A DNA stretch of 64,000 nucleotides from a bacterium. Lineage in GTDB: Bacteria; JAGOBX01. Under the pieces are notes generated by a model. The model was given only the letters and a program-made list of their open reading frames with translations. It made no database searches and was not told the origin of the DNA. Shown piece after piece: positions 48,557 through 57,543 of this stretch; within the stretch, counting starts at the first letter, position 1; every line of letters starts with the position of its first letter. Location: assembly GCA_029551925.1 (NCBI GenBank), contig JAKPEO010000030.1, forward strand, positions 1 to 64,000, given 5' to 3'. The position numbers and the translations under genes are program-made.

Positions 48557-49726
48557 ATGAAAAATTATCAAAAAATTATGTGTGGATTATTGGTTATTTT
48601 TTTGGGAGCGCTAATGACTGCAAATAGCCAAGCGAGCAATTTAAAATTAGAAAATAATGCGTATCTATTATTTGGTCATCAAAATAATGTATGGCACAAC
48701 ACTATAGAAAAATCAGATAATAAATTAGAATTTGGCATTAATTCAATTTTGAATTATAAAGATACAGATATTTTCTTCAATCTTAATTTAAAAGGACAAC
48801 GCGAAAATTTTGATAAAACTTCGGATTATTCGATAATATCAATAAAACCGCAATTTGAATATTATACTCAAACTGATATTATTTTTTCAAGCGAATTATT
48901 TTATAATAGAGGTTATGAAGATTATGAAGAAGGCATAAGTAATGCCCGCGATAAACTAAAAAATTACAGATTAAATTTTGCGATTGGCAATTATTTTAAA
49001 GAAAAATGGTTTAATCAAGTGTCATTCAATTTTGCGAATTATGATTATAAAGAACAATTAGCGATGGACCGAAAAATTAAAAGCGTCGGAATATTAACAG
49101 AATACAATTTTTTCGGTAAATCATTTGTATATTTGAAATTAGGTTATAGCAATATTGACTATGAAGTTCTAAATACTTTACAAGACAACAAAGAAATTTA
49201 TTTGACTACTGGTATGAAAGGCACGCTTTCTGATAAAGTCAATGGCTTTGCAGATTTCACTATCAAACGGAAAAATTATAAATCGCTAAACGATATCACC
49301 AAAGCGCTAATAAATTTTGAAATAACTACTCCGCTGACAAAAGAATTAAAATTAACGCTCGGTTTTAACTTTGATATTGCAGAAAATTATTCAGGCGACT
49401 ATTACGACACTCCGCTTTTAAATAATAGATATTATGAATTATCAATTTTAAAATCAAATTTTAATTATGAAATCAACAAAGAAAATAATATTGATTTCAC
49501 TGCTAAATTTTCTCGAAAAAATTATAATGACATACAAATCCAGCAAAGCAAAGTAATAGACAAATTAGTTGATTTAGATTTGAATTACAACAGAAAATTA
49601 AAAGTTGTTAATTTAGATAGTATCGCGACAATCGGCGCAAAATATTTTAGCAAAGATATTACGCCTGCTGGCAGCGGCGATTACGAAGGCGCTGAATTTT
49701 ATACAAAACTAAATATTAAATTTTAA
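48557..49726 (+). CDS. Outer-membrane beta-barrel protein (predicted)
   Basis: A signal peptide (KIMCGLLVIFLGALMTANSQA) is followed by ~360 residues of alternating polar/hydrophobic strands with frequent Tyr/Phe/Asn, ending in a C-terminal Phe (YTKLNIKF). This is the mark of an outer-membrane barrel. It resembles the barrel porins encoded near exopolysaccharide genes, but I cannot name a family firmly. The AAGGAG site is 9 bases from ATG 48557 and only 3 from ATG 48551, so 48557 is chosen. It lies 29 bases after metF in the same operon. Confidence 0.7.
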   Translation: MKNYQKIMCGLLVIFLGALMTANSQASNLKLENNAYLLFGHQNNVWHNTIEKSDNKLEFGINSILNYKDTDIFFNLNLKGQRENFDKTSDYSIISIKPQFEYYTQTDIIFSSELFYNRGYEDYEEGISNARDKLKNYRLNFAIGNYFKEKWFNQVSFNFANYDYKEQLAMDRKIKSVGILTEYNFFGKSFVYLKLGYSNIDYEVLNTLQDNKEIYLTTGMKGTLSDKVNGFADFTIKRKNYKSLNDITKALINFEITTPLTKELKLTLGFNFDIAENYSGDYYDTPLLNNRYYELSILKSNFNYEINKENNIDFTAKFSRKNYNDIQIQQSKVIDKLVDLDLNYNRKLKVVNLDSIATIGAKYFSKDITPAGSGDYEGAEFYTKLNIKF

Positions 49727-49738
49727 TTTTGTAGGAAA

Positions 49739-50803
49739 ATGTATAAAATTGCTATTGTAGATAATGATGAAGAAAATATTAAAGAAGTAGAAAAATTAGT
49801 TTCTAATTTTGGCGCGGAATTAATATCATTTAAAAGCGATTATCATAATACTTTAAATAAACTGTTTTCCAATCCGCCAGATTTATTGATATTAAATATT
49901 GCTTTTAGCGACGGCGACGGAATAAATATTCTTAAAACCATAGACAATCTAAAAATTCCGATTATTGTATTAACAGAAATAAAAGACACTGCGGCAAAAT
50001 GGAATTCCTTCAAATTAGGCGCAGTTGAATATATTGTCAAACCATTTGATAAATACGATTTATTTTATCGCATCAAAAACCAATTAAAGCGCCTGCAATT
50101 TTCTAAAAGTTTATCGCAATACAATGCCAAATTAGAAGCAATCGTAGAATATAAAACAAAAGAATTATATGAAACACATTATTCTCTGATTTATACATTA
50201 GCATCATTAGTAGAAACGCGCGATAATGACGCAGGACCGCATTTGCAAAATATTAGTTATTTTTCAAAAATAATTGCCGAAGAATTAAGTTTTAAAAATA
50301 AATACAGATACATAATCACAAAAGAATTTATTGACAATATTCCGTTAGCGAGCGCGCTACACGATATAGGAAAAATAACAGTGCGCGATGCGATATTATT
50401 AAAGCCAGGACGCTTAACCCCAGAAGAATTTGAATTCATCAAACTCCATACTATTAATGGCGCCAGAATGTTAGAAGAATGTAAAAAGATGGTAAATTCA
50501 TCATATTACTTTATCGATATGGCGATAGATATTGCAGCATATCATCACGAGCGCTGGGACGGCAAGGGCTATAATTTGGGCTTAAAAGAAGAAGAAATTC
50601 CTTTAAGTGCGCAAATTGTAGCGCTTGCTGATGTCTATGACGCAATGACCAGCCAACGCGTATATAAATCGCAATTACCTCATAAAGATGTAGTGGCATA
50701 TATTTGCGAAGAAAACGGCAAACACTTTGCACCTGATGTAGTCGATGCTTTTTTTAAATTAGAGGACGCTTTTTATGCAAAAAAATTCGACAAAAAAAAA
50801 TAA
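49739..50803 (+). CDS. HD-GYP domain response regulator with degenerate receiver
   Basis: A receiver domain (1-118) is followed by a coiled linker and an HD-GYP domain (~145-345), the class that hydrolyses cyclic-di-GMP. The metal site is present (LHDIGKI with His208/Asp209, HTINGA, AYHHERWDGKGY, ADVYDAMTS). Two features are unusual: the phospho-acceptor Asp is Asn53 (LILNIAFSDGDG), although the acidic pocket and Lys101 remain, and the GYP motif reads GYN. The protein may therefore be unphosphorylated and constitutive or controlled otherwise. The gene sits 12 bases after the barrel gene and overlaps capD by 29. Confidence 0.9.
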   Translation: MYKIAIVDNDEENIKEVEKLVSNFGAELISFKSDYHNTLNKLFSNPPDLLILNIAFSDGDGINILKTIDNLKIPIIVLTEIKDTAAKWNSFKLGAVEYIVKPFDKYDLFYRIKNQLKRLQFSKSLSQYNAKLEAIVEYKTKELYETHYSLIYTLASLVETRDNDAGPHLQNISYFSKIIAEELSFKNKYRYIITKEFIDNIPLASALHDIGKITVRDAILLKPGRLTPEEFEFIKLHTINGARMLEECKKMVNSSYYFIDMAIDIAAYHHERWDGKGYNLGLKEEEIPLSAQIVALADVYDAMTSQRVYKSQLPHKDVVAYICEENGKHFAPDVVDAFFKLEDAFYAKKFDKKK

Positions 50804-52250
50804 AAAAACAGATGACAACTATATTGATATCAAAAATATTTTAATTATCGGCGCCGGCGTAGCCGGCAGAATGGTATGCGATGAAATCCTAACGCATTCG
50901 GAATTAAATTACAAAATTATCGGATTCGCAGATGATGATACAGCAAAAAAATCATATAAAAATTTCCCTATTTTAGGAAAAATAAATGAATTAGATAAAA
51001 TTTTAAAAAATTATCAAATTGATATCGCGCTTATCGCTATACCATCAGCGCGCGGCGCACTCATCAGAAAAATAATCAATAAATGTTCAAAAAACAAATT
51101 AGAATTTCGGATAGTACCGGGGATATTCAAAATCATCAGCGGCGATGTTAAAATCAATCAGATTCGCGAAGTCAAACCAGAAGATTTATTAGGTCGCGAA
51201 ACAGTGCAATTAGACATTTATAATTTAAAAACAAAAACTAAAAATAAAACTGTTTTGGTTACCGGCGGCGCAGGTTCGATTGGCACAGAATTATGCAAAC
51301 AATTATGTGATAATTTAGAAATTTCCAAACTGTTAATCATAGACCAAAACGAATCTGAATTATATTATTTACAACAACTTTTAAATGAAACTGTTCCACA
51401 AAAAATTTACGGAATTTGCGATATTAGCAACTATAATAGATTAGAATTTTTCTTTAAAAAATATAGACCTGATATAGTATTTCACGCTGCGGCATATAAA
51501 CATGTCCCGCTAATGGAAGAAAATATCTATGAAGCAGTGCGAGTAAACATTTTCGGTTCGAAAAATATTTTTGAACTTGCTAATAAATATAATACAGAAT
51601 ATTGCGCGCTAATATCAACAGACAAAGCGGTCAATCCTACAAGCATAATGGGCGCTACTAAACGCATTGCTGAACAGATATTGCTGTATTATTCAAACAA
51701 AAAAAATTACAATACAAAATTAAGCGCTGTGCGGTTTGGCAATGTATTAGCAAGTCGCGGTAGTGTCGTGCCTTTATTTCAAGCGCAAATTGCAAAAGGC
51801 GGACCTATTACAATTACACATCCTGAAATTTATCGCTATTTTATGACCATCGGTGAAGCTGCGTCGTTAGTGCTGAACACTTTAAAAATTAGCGACGGCG
51901 GCGAAATATTTGTATTAGATATGGGCGAGCAAATCAAAATTGCTGATTTAGCGAAAAATTTAATTATCTTATCCGGACTAAAACCAAACAGGGATATAAA
52001 AATTGTATATACCGGTTTGAGGAAAGGCGAAAAATTATTTGAAGAAATTTTAACTTCAAAAGATAATGCTACTGCCACAAAACTCGAAAAAATATATATC
52101 GCTTATCCACAAAAAACCTCAGATACTCTTTTGATTAATACCTTAAAAAAAATGAAAAAATTATTGCAAACTAATGATGATATTGACGCTGATCTAAAAA
52201 AATTAATTTTGACACTTGTTCCTGAATTCATTATTAATCATCAAAATTAA
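50775..52250 (+). CDS. CapD/WbpM-like nucleotide-sugar dehydratase lacking membrane helices
   Basis: A polysaccharide-biosynthesis dehydratase of 491 aa. The N-terminal nucleotide-binding domain (ILIIGAGVAGRMV, ~22) is followed by the SDR catalytic domain (VLVTGGAGSIGTELCKQL, ~160). It has the catalytic region ISTDKAVNPTSIMGATKR, in which Met takes the place of the active-site Tyr as in inverting 4,6-dehydratases. The usual four N-terminal membrane helices of WbpM are missing, so this form should be soluble. It supplies a modified UDP-HexNAc for surface glycans. A GAGGA site 8 bases before the ATG lies inside the HD-GYP gene. Confidence 0.85.
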   Translation: MQKNSTKKNKKTDDNYIDIKNILIIGAGVAGRMVCDEILTHSELNYKIIGFADDDTAKKSYKNFPILGKINELDKILKNYQIDIALIAIPSARGALIRKIINKCSKNKLEFRIVPGIFKIISGDVKINQIREVKPEDLLGRETVQLDIYNLKTKTKNKTVLVTGGAGSIGTELCKQLCDNLEISKLLIIDQNESELYYLQQLLNETVPQKIYGICDISNYNRLEFFFKKYRPDIVFHAAAYKHVPLMEENIYEAVRVNIFGSKNIFELANKYNTEYCALISTDKAVNPTSIMGATKRIAEQILLYYSNKKNYNTKLSAVRFGNVLASRGSVVPLFQAQIAKGGPITITHPEIYRYFMTIGEAASLVLNTLKISDGGEIFVLDMGEQIKIADLAKNLIILSGLKPNRDIKIVYTGLRKGEKLFEEILTSKDNATATKLEKIYIAYPQKTSDTLLINTLKKMKKLLQTNDDIDADLKKLILTLVPEFIINHQN

Positions 52251-52252
52251 AA

Positions 52253-52873
52253 ATGCTTGTGAATAAATTAGAAATATTAAAAAATATCAACATTGAAATT
52301 CCTCAAAAAGCGATATTTTCGCGGTTAGGCTATAATTTTCATAAAACAAAAATTTCCGACGACTATCAAAAAAAAATCCAAGATATAATAAATTTTGCAG
52401 CTGCGCTCTGCGAGATAAGTGTATGCTATAAAATATTTGATATAATATCAAATACAGACAATAAAATAACAATAACAAACAATATAATTTTCAACAGTAA
52501 AAAATTAAGTGAATTTTTAAAAGCATGCGATAAAATTGTTATGATGGCGGCAACAGCGGGGAAAAAAATATACGAAGAAATACAAAAACATAATAAATTA
52601 TCAGAAGCTGTAATATTAGACGCTGTCGCTTCTGAAATGACAGATGCTGCGTTAGATTGGCTAAAAAATTATCTAGTAAATAATTTCCGCAGAAATAATA
52701 TTATAATGACAGACACTCGATACAGCGCCGGCTACGGAGATTTTGATATTAGCAATCAAAAAATAATCTATGATTTATTAAAATTAGAAAAATTAGGTAT
52801 CGCAATAACTGATACTTTTATTTTACTGCCGGAAAAATCAGTCACTGCAATTTACGGGCTGCAAACGCTTTAA
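52253..52873 (+). CDS. Stand-alone MetH activation-domain protein
   Basis: A 206-aa protein matching the C-terminal reactivation domain of cobalamin-dependent methionine synthase. It has the SAM-binding segment TRYSAGYGDFDISNQ near residue 160 and the closing LPEKSVTAIYGLQ near residue 192. The central helices (VILDAVASEMTDAALDWL) also match. It would reductively re-methylate inactive cob(II)alamin on a MetH that lacks this domain, as seen in several anaerobes. It starts 2 bases after the capD stop. The catalytic metH itself is not in the window. Confidence 0.88.
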   Translation: MLVNKLEILKNINIEIPQKAIFSRLGYNFHKTKISDDYQKKIQDIINFAAALCEISVCYKIFDIISNTDNKITITNNIIFNSKKLSEFLKACDKIVMMAATAGKKIYEEIQKHNKLSEAVILDAVASEMTDAALDWLKNYLVNNFRRNNIIMTDTRYSAGYGDFDISNQKIIYDLLKLEKLGIAITDTFILLPEKSVTAIYGLQTL

Positions 52874-52916
52874 CTAACGTAAGCATTCTCTTATAAAACT
52901 TCAAATTTTTTCTCTT

Positions 52917-54427
52917 TTATTCGCCGCGCTCTAAAATTATATTTACTGTCGTATAGCCGCGGTCGCAAAAAATATCTATCGCGCCATTATGTAATTCAAT
53001 TATTTTTTTTGTTATCACCAATCCCAGTCCAGTGCCGTGTTTTTTACTTGTGTAAAATAAAGAAAATAATCTTTCTTTTGTCTCTTCGTCTATGCCTTTG
53101 CCATTATCTTTAATATTTAAAACAAAATATTTTTTATTGTTTTCTTTTTTTTCAAAACATTCGAATATTATCTTACCATTTTTTTCATCTACTGCGGCAA
53201 TAGCATTTTTTATAATATTTATCAATGCTTTTTCAAAATATACGATATCGCATAATATAAAGGTTTCTTCTTTTATATTGTTTTCTATTTTTATATTTTT
53301 TACATTAATTTCTTTTTCTAATAATTTCAAAATATCTATTATCATTTTTCTTATATCGGTTTTTATTAATTCCATTTTTTTCGGAGCCGCTAAAAACAAA
53401 AAATCAGTTGTTACTTTATTTTATTTAACAAGCGTTCGGTATTTTCGTTTTTTTCTGAAATTTTTCGTTCTAATAATTCAACATATCCTGATATTCCGCT
53501 TAAAGGATTGCGTACTTCGTGCGCTACGATAGCTGCCATAGTTCCTAAAAAATACAGGTATTCTGATTCTTTAAATTTCATCTCTATGGTTTCAGCGCGT
53601 TTTGTAGCATTATATTCTTTTTCTTTCAGTATTTGATTCAATTTTGAAATATTATCGAGCATCTGATTAAACGCTTCAGCCAAAAAATTCAATTCATTAT
53701 TTTTTTGGCTTATTATTATTCTTTCATTAAAATTACCTTCTGATATTTTTTCGATTTTTTTTATCATCGCTAATATCGGGCTGATGACTTGATTAGAAAA
53801 AAACAAAGAACTAATAAGCAATATTGTCAAACTCAAAGCGATTATCAATAATAATTTCTGACGGATTTTATTCAAAACCTCAAATAAATCGCTGCTCGCT
53901 TCAACTACTAAAAGATTTTTTTTTTCTGATTTATCGGCAATCGAATCCAATGCGGCATAACACAATAATATATATTTTCCTTGATATGTCCTAAACAGCC
54001 GCGAGACCTGTATTTTTCCTGTTTTCAAAGCGTTTTCTATTTCAAATTTATCTTTCTGAAAATTTATAGAAGACGGATAATATGTAGTATCTGCTATTAC
54101 TAAAAATTCTAAATCTTGATTTATAATATAGATATTTTGCAGTTCTAATAATTCTTTAATTTTAAATAGTTTTTTTTGAAGATTTTTTAATACTGGATTT
54201 TCAATATCCGGTGATTTGGTTTTTATTAAATATTCTCGTTCGCTGTCTTCTATCGTATTAAACAAAATTATTTTAGCGATATTTTGAAGTTTTATTTGCA
54301 ATTCCAAAATAATTTTATCGCGGAAAGAAGAATACAAATAAAAAATCGTAAATAAAAAAATTATAAAAAAAATAAGAATATTGATTATAAATTTTGTTTT
54401 TAAACGATGAATAAATCTAATTTTCAA
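52917..54427 (-). pseudogene. Sensor histidine kinase broken between HisKA and ATPase domain
   Basis: The first part (53411-54427, TTG start) has a membrane helix, a ~150-residue periplasmic domain, a second helix (~190-212), HAMP and HisKA with His in IVAHEVRNPLSGISG. It stops after RLLNKIK. The second part (52917-53399) continues DFLFLAAPKKMEL and contains the ATPase motifs (NIIKNAIAAVDE, DNGKGI, GTGLGLVITKKI). The frames differ, and about eight residues of the second HisKA helix are missing, consistent with a ~25-bp deletion. The gene overlaps the pseudouridine synthase by 11 bases. Alternatively it is an assembly error. Confidence 0.75.
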
Positions 54428-55373
54428 TTTTTAAAGTTCCAATATTTAAATTATTAGTTTTACAAAAATCGACAAATTCTTTTTTCAGCGGAGCAGTAAG
54501 TATTAATTCTTTATTTGTTATCGGATGAATAAAACGCAGTAAATAAGAATGCAGCATTAGTCTAATATTTTTTTTTGCTGTGGAATACAATGAATCTCCT
54601 ACTATCGGATGATTTATCGCTTTCAAATGCACGCGTATCTGATGCGTGCGGCCTGTTTTCAAATCTAATTCCAATAGCGAATAATTATTGGCATAATCTT
54701 TCAGTACAAATTCGGTAATTGCAGGTTTGCCGTTATTGCTCACGCACATTATTTTACGATTTTGTTTGTGCCGCGCGATCGGATAAGTAATTATTCCGCG
54801 CGTTTCATTTAATTTTCCATAAACAACAGCGATATATTTTTTTTCAATTTTACGCTGTTTGAAAATATCGCTCAACTTGAATTGTAGTTCTTCAGATTTG
54901 GCAAAAATTATCAAGCCCGAAGTATCTTTATCTAATCTGTGCACTACTCCGGGTCTATATTCATAATCATCAATTGCGTCTTCGTCATCTTTTATTGCGC
55001 CGTAATACAGCAGCGCATTCACAAGCGTGCCGCTTTTAAAAATCCCGGCAGGATGCGTTATTATTCCGCTATCTTTATTTATCGCTATCAGATAATCGTC
55101 TTCATAAACAACATCTATCTTGATATTTTCAGGCTCAACTTTTTTAGAAATTTCTGAAATGTATTCAAATTCTATTTCATCATTAATTTCAATTTGATAA
55201 TTTGATTTAGTAATTATTTTATTATTGATTTTCAGTTTTTGGTTCTTTATCGCTTCTTGGATTTTTGTTCTGCTTAATGCTAAAATTTTAGAATTTAATA
55301 ATAAATCAACACGCTTATAGGATTTTACATCGGCTTCTTCTACTCTAAATTTTAATTCCATAATCTTTTGCAT
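54417..55373 (-). CDS. RluD-family RNA pseudouridine synthase
   Basis: The N-terminal S4 RNA-binding domain (~15-75, LALSRTKIQEAIKN) is followed by the catalytic domain with the active-site Asp in HRLDKDTSGL (~145). Later motifs are RKIEKKYIAVV, ITEF and LKTGRTHQIRVHL. It modifies uridines in ribosomal RNA (RluD/RluC group); the exact site cannot be told. A second Met (55361) is an equally good start. It overlaps the Cys-rich gene upstream by 29 bases, so the two are coupled. Confidence 0.93.
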   Translation of the reverse strand: MQKIMELKFRVEEADVKSYKRVDLLLNSKILALSRTKIQEAIKNQKLKINNKIITKSNYQIEINDEIEFEYISEISKKVEPENIKIDVVYEDDYLIAINKDSGIITHPAGIFKSGTLVNALLYYGAIKDDEDAIDDYEYRPGVVHRLDKDTSGLIIFAKSEELQFKLSDIFKQRKIEKKYIAVVYGKLNETRGIITYPIARHKQNRKIMCVSNNGKPAITEFVLKDYANNYSLLELDLKTGRTHQIRVHLKAINHPIVGDSLYSTAKKNIRLMLHSYLLRFIHPITNKELILTAPLKKEFVDFCKTNNLNIGTLKIEN

Positions 55374-55557
55374 ATGTCTGGATAAATCGTTTGAAACTTC
55401 TATCGTAGGTCTGTTCTACATCGTCTGGAAAACAACAAGCAGGCAATTGTTTCATACTCAAATGATAATGAAGACATTCGCAGCATATTCCATGCCGTGA
55501 ACAGCCGCCATACGAGCAATTACAGCGTTTAATATTTTTATTTTTTGAGCATTCCAT
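55345..55557 (-). CDS. Small Cys-rich protein (DUF6485-like)
   Basis: A 70-aa protein with nine Cys in the pattern CNCSYGGCSRHGICCECLHY followed by LPACCFP and TYDRSFKRF. This matches the DUF6485 family of anaerobic bacteria, whose function is unknown and which probably binds metal. A GGAGG site 12 bases before the ATG begins only ~13 bases after the tRNA-Val CCA end, so it is very likely co-transcribed with the tRNA. Confidence 0.8.
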   Translation of the reverse strand: MECSKNKNIKRCNCSYGGCSRHGICCECLHYHLSMKQLPACCFPDDVEQTYDRSFKRFIQTYAKDYGIKI

Positions 55558-55587
55558 TATTAAAAACGCCTCCTGTTATTTTTTTTA

Positions 55588-55664
55588 TGGTGGGCGGTAC
55601 TGGACTCGAACCAACGACCTCCAGCGTGTCGAGCTGGCGCTCTAACCAACTGAGCTAACCGCCC
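55588..55664 (-). tRNA. tRNA-Val (anticodon GAC), CCA encoded
   Basis: A complete 77-base cloverleaf: 7-bp acceptor stem GGGCGGT/ACCGCCC, D-arm AGCTCAGTTGGTTAGAGC, anticodon stem CCAGC/GCTGG and loop TCGACAC, T-loop GGTTCGAGTCC, discriminator A and encoded CCA. The anticodon GAC reads GUC/GUU valine codons. Position 33, normally U, is C here. Confidence 0.93.
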
Positions 55665-55681
55665 TTATTTAATAATTTTGT

Positions 55682-55709
55682 ATATTAATTTTTTTTTTGG
55701 TTTTGTCAA
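55682..55709 (-). promoter_or_regulatory. Promoter of the tRNA-Val operon
   Basis: On the minus strand, a perfect TTGACA (55709-55704), a 16-base A-rich spacer and TAATAT (55687-55682). The predicted start is ~10 bases before the tRNA. Confidence 0.55.
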
Positions 55710-55711
55710 TA

Positions 55712-56464
55712 TTATAATTTATAGCCCAAAATTGCAAATTTAGATAAATCTACTGTGAACAGCAAAAAACCGTCGAATTTTGCCGCTTTCATATATTCAG
55801 AAAAATCTTTCATCGCGCAGACTTTGCCTTTTTCACGACTCGAATGCACTAATAAATCATCAACAACAAACCCTTCATGCGCTATAAAATGACCGTCTTT
55901 GATATGTTTTTTTCTAACAAAACAAATTCCTAATATTTCATTATTATTCATAAAAAAATCATTAATTATTTCTGCGTTTTTTTCATTAAACGCATAATAT
56001 TCGATTTTTATTTTTTTGCTAAAATCTATATCTATTAATTTTGTATTGTCAATCTTTTGATTCAAAATAAGTTCTGCACTATCTCTAATAACATTCAATT
56101 TTGGTATTTCAATTTTTTTGAAATAAACGCTGTTAATTATTCTATCTTCTGTAAAATGTATGCGCGTATCAAATCTGATTTCATTTGAATAATAAAATAA
56201 TTTCGTATAATTTTTTATAAATTCGTCATAATCTTTTGAAAGCGTTAAACTATATACATTTACAACAAATGTCGTACAATCAACTAAAAAAAGATTATAA
56301 GATGGCTGATTATTTTTTTCAATTTCAAGTGCTATAAATTTATATGGATTATCAATATAATCAAAGATTATTTTTCGTAATTTATTGGAAAAATTGTCAG
56401 TATTAAATTTTGAAAGATAATCATTGACGGCAGCCGCAGTATCAATAATTTCATTAAAAATCAT
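55712..56464 (-). CDS. DUF1460-like protein (amidase/NlpC-type fold)
   Basis: A 250-aa protein resembling DUF1460, a papain-like peptidoglycan amidase family. It shows a Cys in LFLVDCTTFVVNVYSL, followed by IRFDTRIHFTEDRII. A later His in IAHEGFVVDD precedes LVHSSREKG. Unlike most relatives it has no signal peptide, which is odd for a wall enzyme. The ATG start overlaps the stop of the DUF3108 gene by 4 bases. Confidence 0.6.
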   Translation of the reverse strand: MIFNEIIDTAAAVNDYLSKFNTDNFSNKLRKIIFDYIDNPYKFIALEIEKNNQPSYNLFLVDCTTFVVNVYSLTLSKDYDEFIKNYTKLFYYSNEIRFDTRIHFTEDRIINSVYFKKIEIPKLNVIRDSAELILNQKIDNTKLIDIDFSKKIKIEYYAFNEKNAEIINDFFMNNNEILGICFVRKKHIKDGHFIAHEGFVVDDLLVHSSREKGKVCAMKDFSEYMKAAKFDGFLLFTVDLSKFAILGYKL

Positions 56465-57411
56465 TGTTTGTCTCGGTATCTTTCAATAGTTGCAGTAATC
56501 GAACCAAAAAGCATCTGCCCTTGCATTTTTACAGGGATTTTGCGATTATCGGCAGTCACCCAAATATCCATATCGCCTTTATGCAGAAATATCCCTTCTT
56601 TTAATAATACAGGTCTAAGTTTATAACAATCTATTTTTCCTATTTTTGTATTCAATTTTTCAAGTTTTAAAATTTTAATATTTAATTCATATTGGTCAGT
56701 GCTGGAACTTACGGGAATTTTTACAGTATCGCCTACTTTAAAATTTAAAGTCCTTAAATAATACAATGCAGCAAATGGATCAAATATCGCTTCTTTTAAT
56801 TCAAATGTCGTTTTGTTATGATTAATTTTATCTTTTTTTAATTTTGAACGATAACGCACAGCTATTTTATTTGGATATTTGTATCTTATTAATTCATTAA
56901 TTTTTTTGCCGCCTTCTCTCTGAACCTTTATATATTTATAAGAAATTAATTTTTCTGTATCAACATAAGACACAATTCTATCGCGCACGCGATATACAGC
57001 GTCAAAAAACGAATTTGTCTGCGCGTCTGATGTTATCATTAGCGCCGGTCTTTTATAAAAATTTGTCGCGGCTCTCGATACTCTAAAAACAGCATTGCCG
57101 ACATTAATAATACCATATTTTACTGAAAATACTATTTCTTCGCCTATATCAAAACTTATAGGATTTTGTAGTTTTATATTTTTTAAAACATCGTCTATCT
57201 TTAAACTTTCAGGTTCTTCTTCTTCATCTAATTTTTCTAATAAATTCGCAGCTTGCGTAGGAGATAAATCTATCGCAGCTTCTAATTCATCAGAATTTTC
57301 AACATCATCATCTATTTCAAAAAGAACTTTTGAATAAATAATCTGTGCAGAAAAAATCAAAAATAAAATAAATATTATAAGATAATTTTTTTTGATTCTT
57401 TTTAGAAGCAT
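56461..57411 (-). CDS. DUF3108-family exported protein
   Basis: A signal peptide (NYLIIFILFLIFSAQIIYS) is followed by an acidic linker (LLEKLDEEEEPESL, ~58-71) and a beta-rich domain typical of DUF3108, with GEEIVFSVKYGIINVG (~93) and later VWVTADNRKIPVKM-like text (IWVTADNRKIPVKMQG). DUF3108 proteins are periplasmic or outer-membrane-associated and of unknown function. A TTGAAA/TATAAT promoter ends 9 bases before the ATG, with no ribosome site. Confidence 0.75.
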   Translation of the reverse strand: MLLKRIKKNYLIIFILFLIFSAQIIYSKVLFEIDDDVENSDELEAAIDLSPTQAANLLEKLDEEEEPESLKIDDVLKNIKLQNPISFDIGEEIVFSVKYGIINVGNAVFRVSRAATNFYKRPALMITSDAQTNSFFDAVYRVRDRIVSYVDTEKLISYKYIKVQREGGKKINELIRYKYPNKIAVRYRSKLKKDKINHNKTTFELKEAIFDPFAALYYLRTLNFKVGDTVKIPVSSSTDQYELNIKILKLEKLNTKIGKIDCYKLRPVLLKEGIFLHKGDMDIWVTADNRKIPVKMQGQMLFGSITATIERYRDKQ

Positions 57412-57420
57412 AATTTATTT

Positions 57421-57449
57421 ATTATATCTATTAAGGGTTTAAATTTCAA
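57421..57449 (-). promoter_or_regulatory. Promoter of the DUF3108-DUF1460 pair
   Basis: On the minus strand, TTGAAA (57449-57444), a 17-base spacer and a perfect TATAAT (57426-57421). The transcript would start ~3 bases before the ATG. Confidence 0.5.
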
Positions 57450-57543
57450 GATTTTTTTTGTTTTTTTATAATTTAATTTAGGGCACGAGTATAAATTGTT
57501 CAAAAAAAAAAATTAAACGATATTAGCGATTAAAAAAAATATT

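Noticed and set aside
55588-55664. Considered tRNA-Asp because of the loop context
   Set aside because: The anticodon read from the 5-bp stem is GAC, not GTC, so valine is correct.
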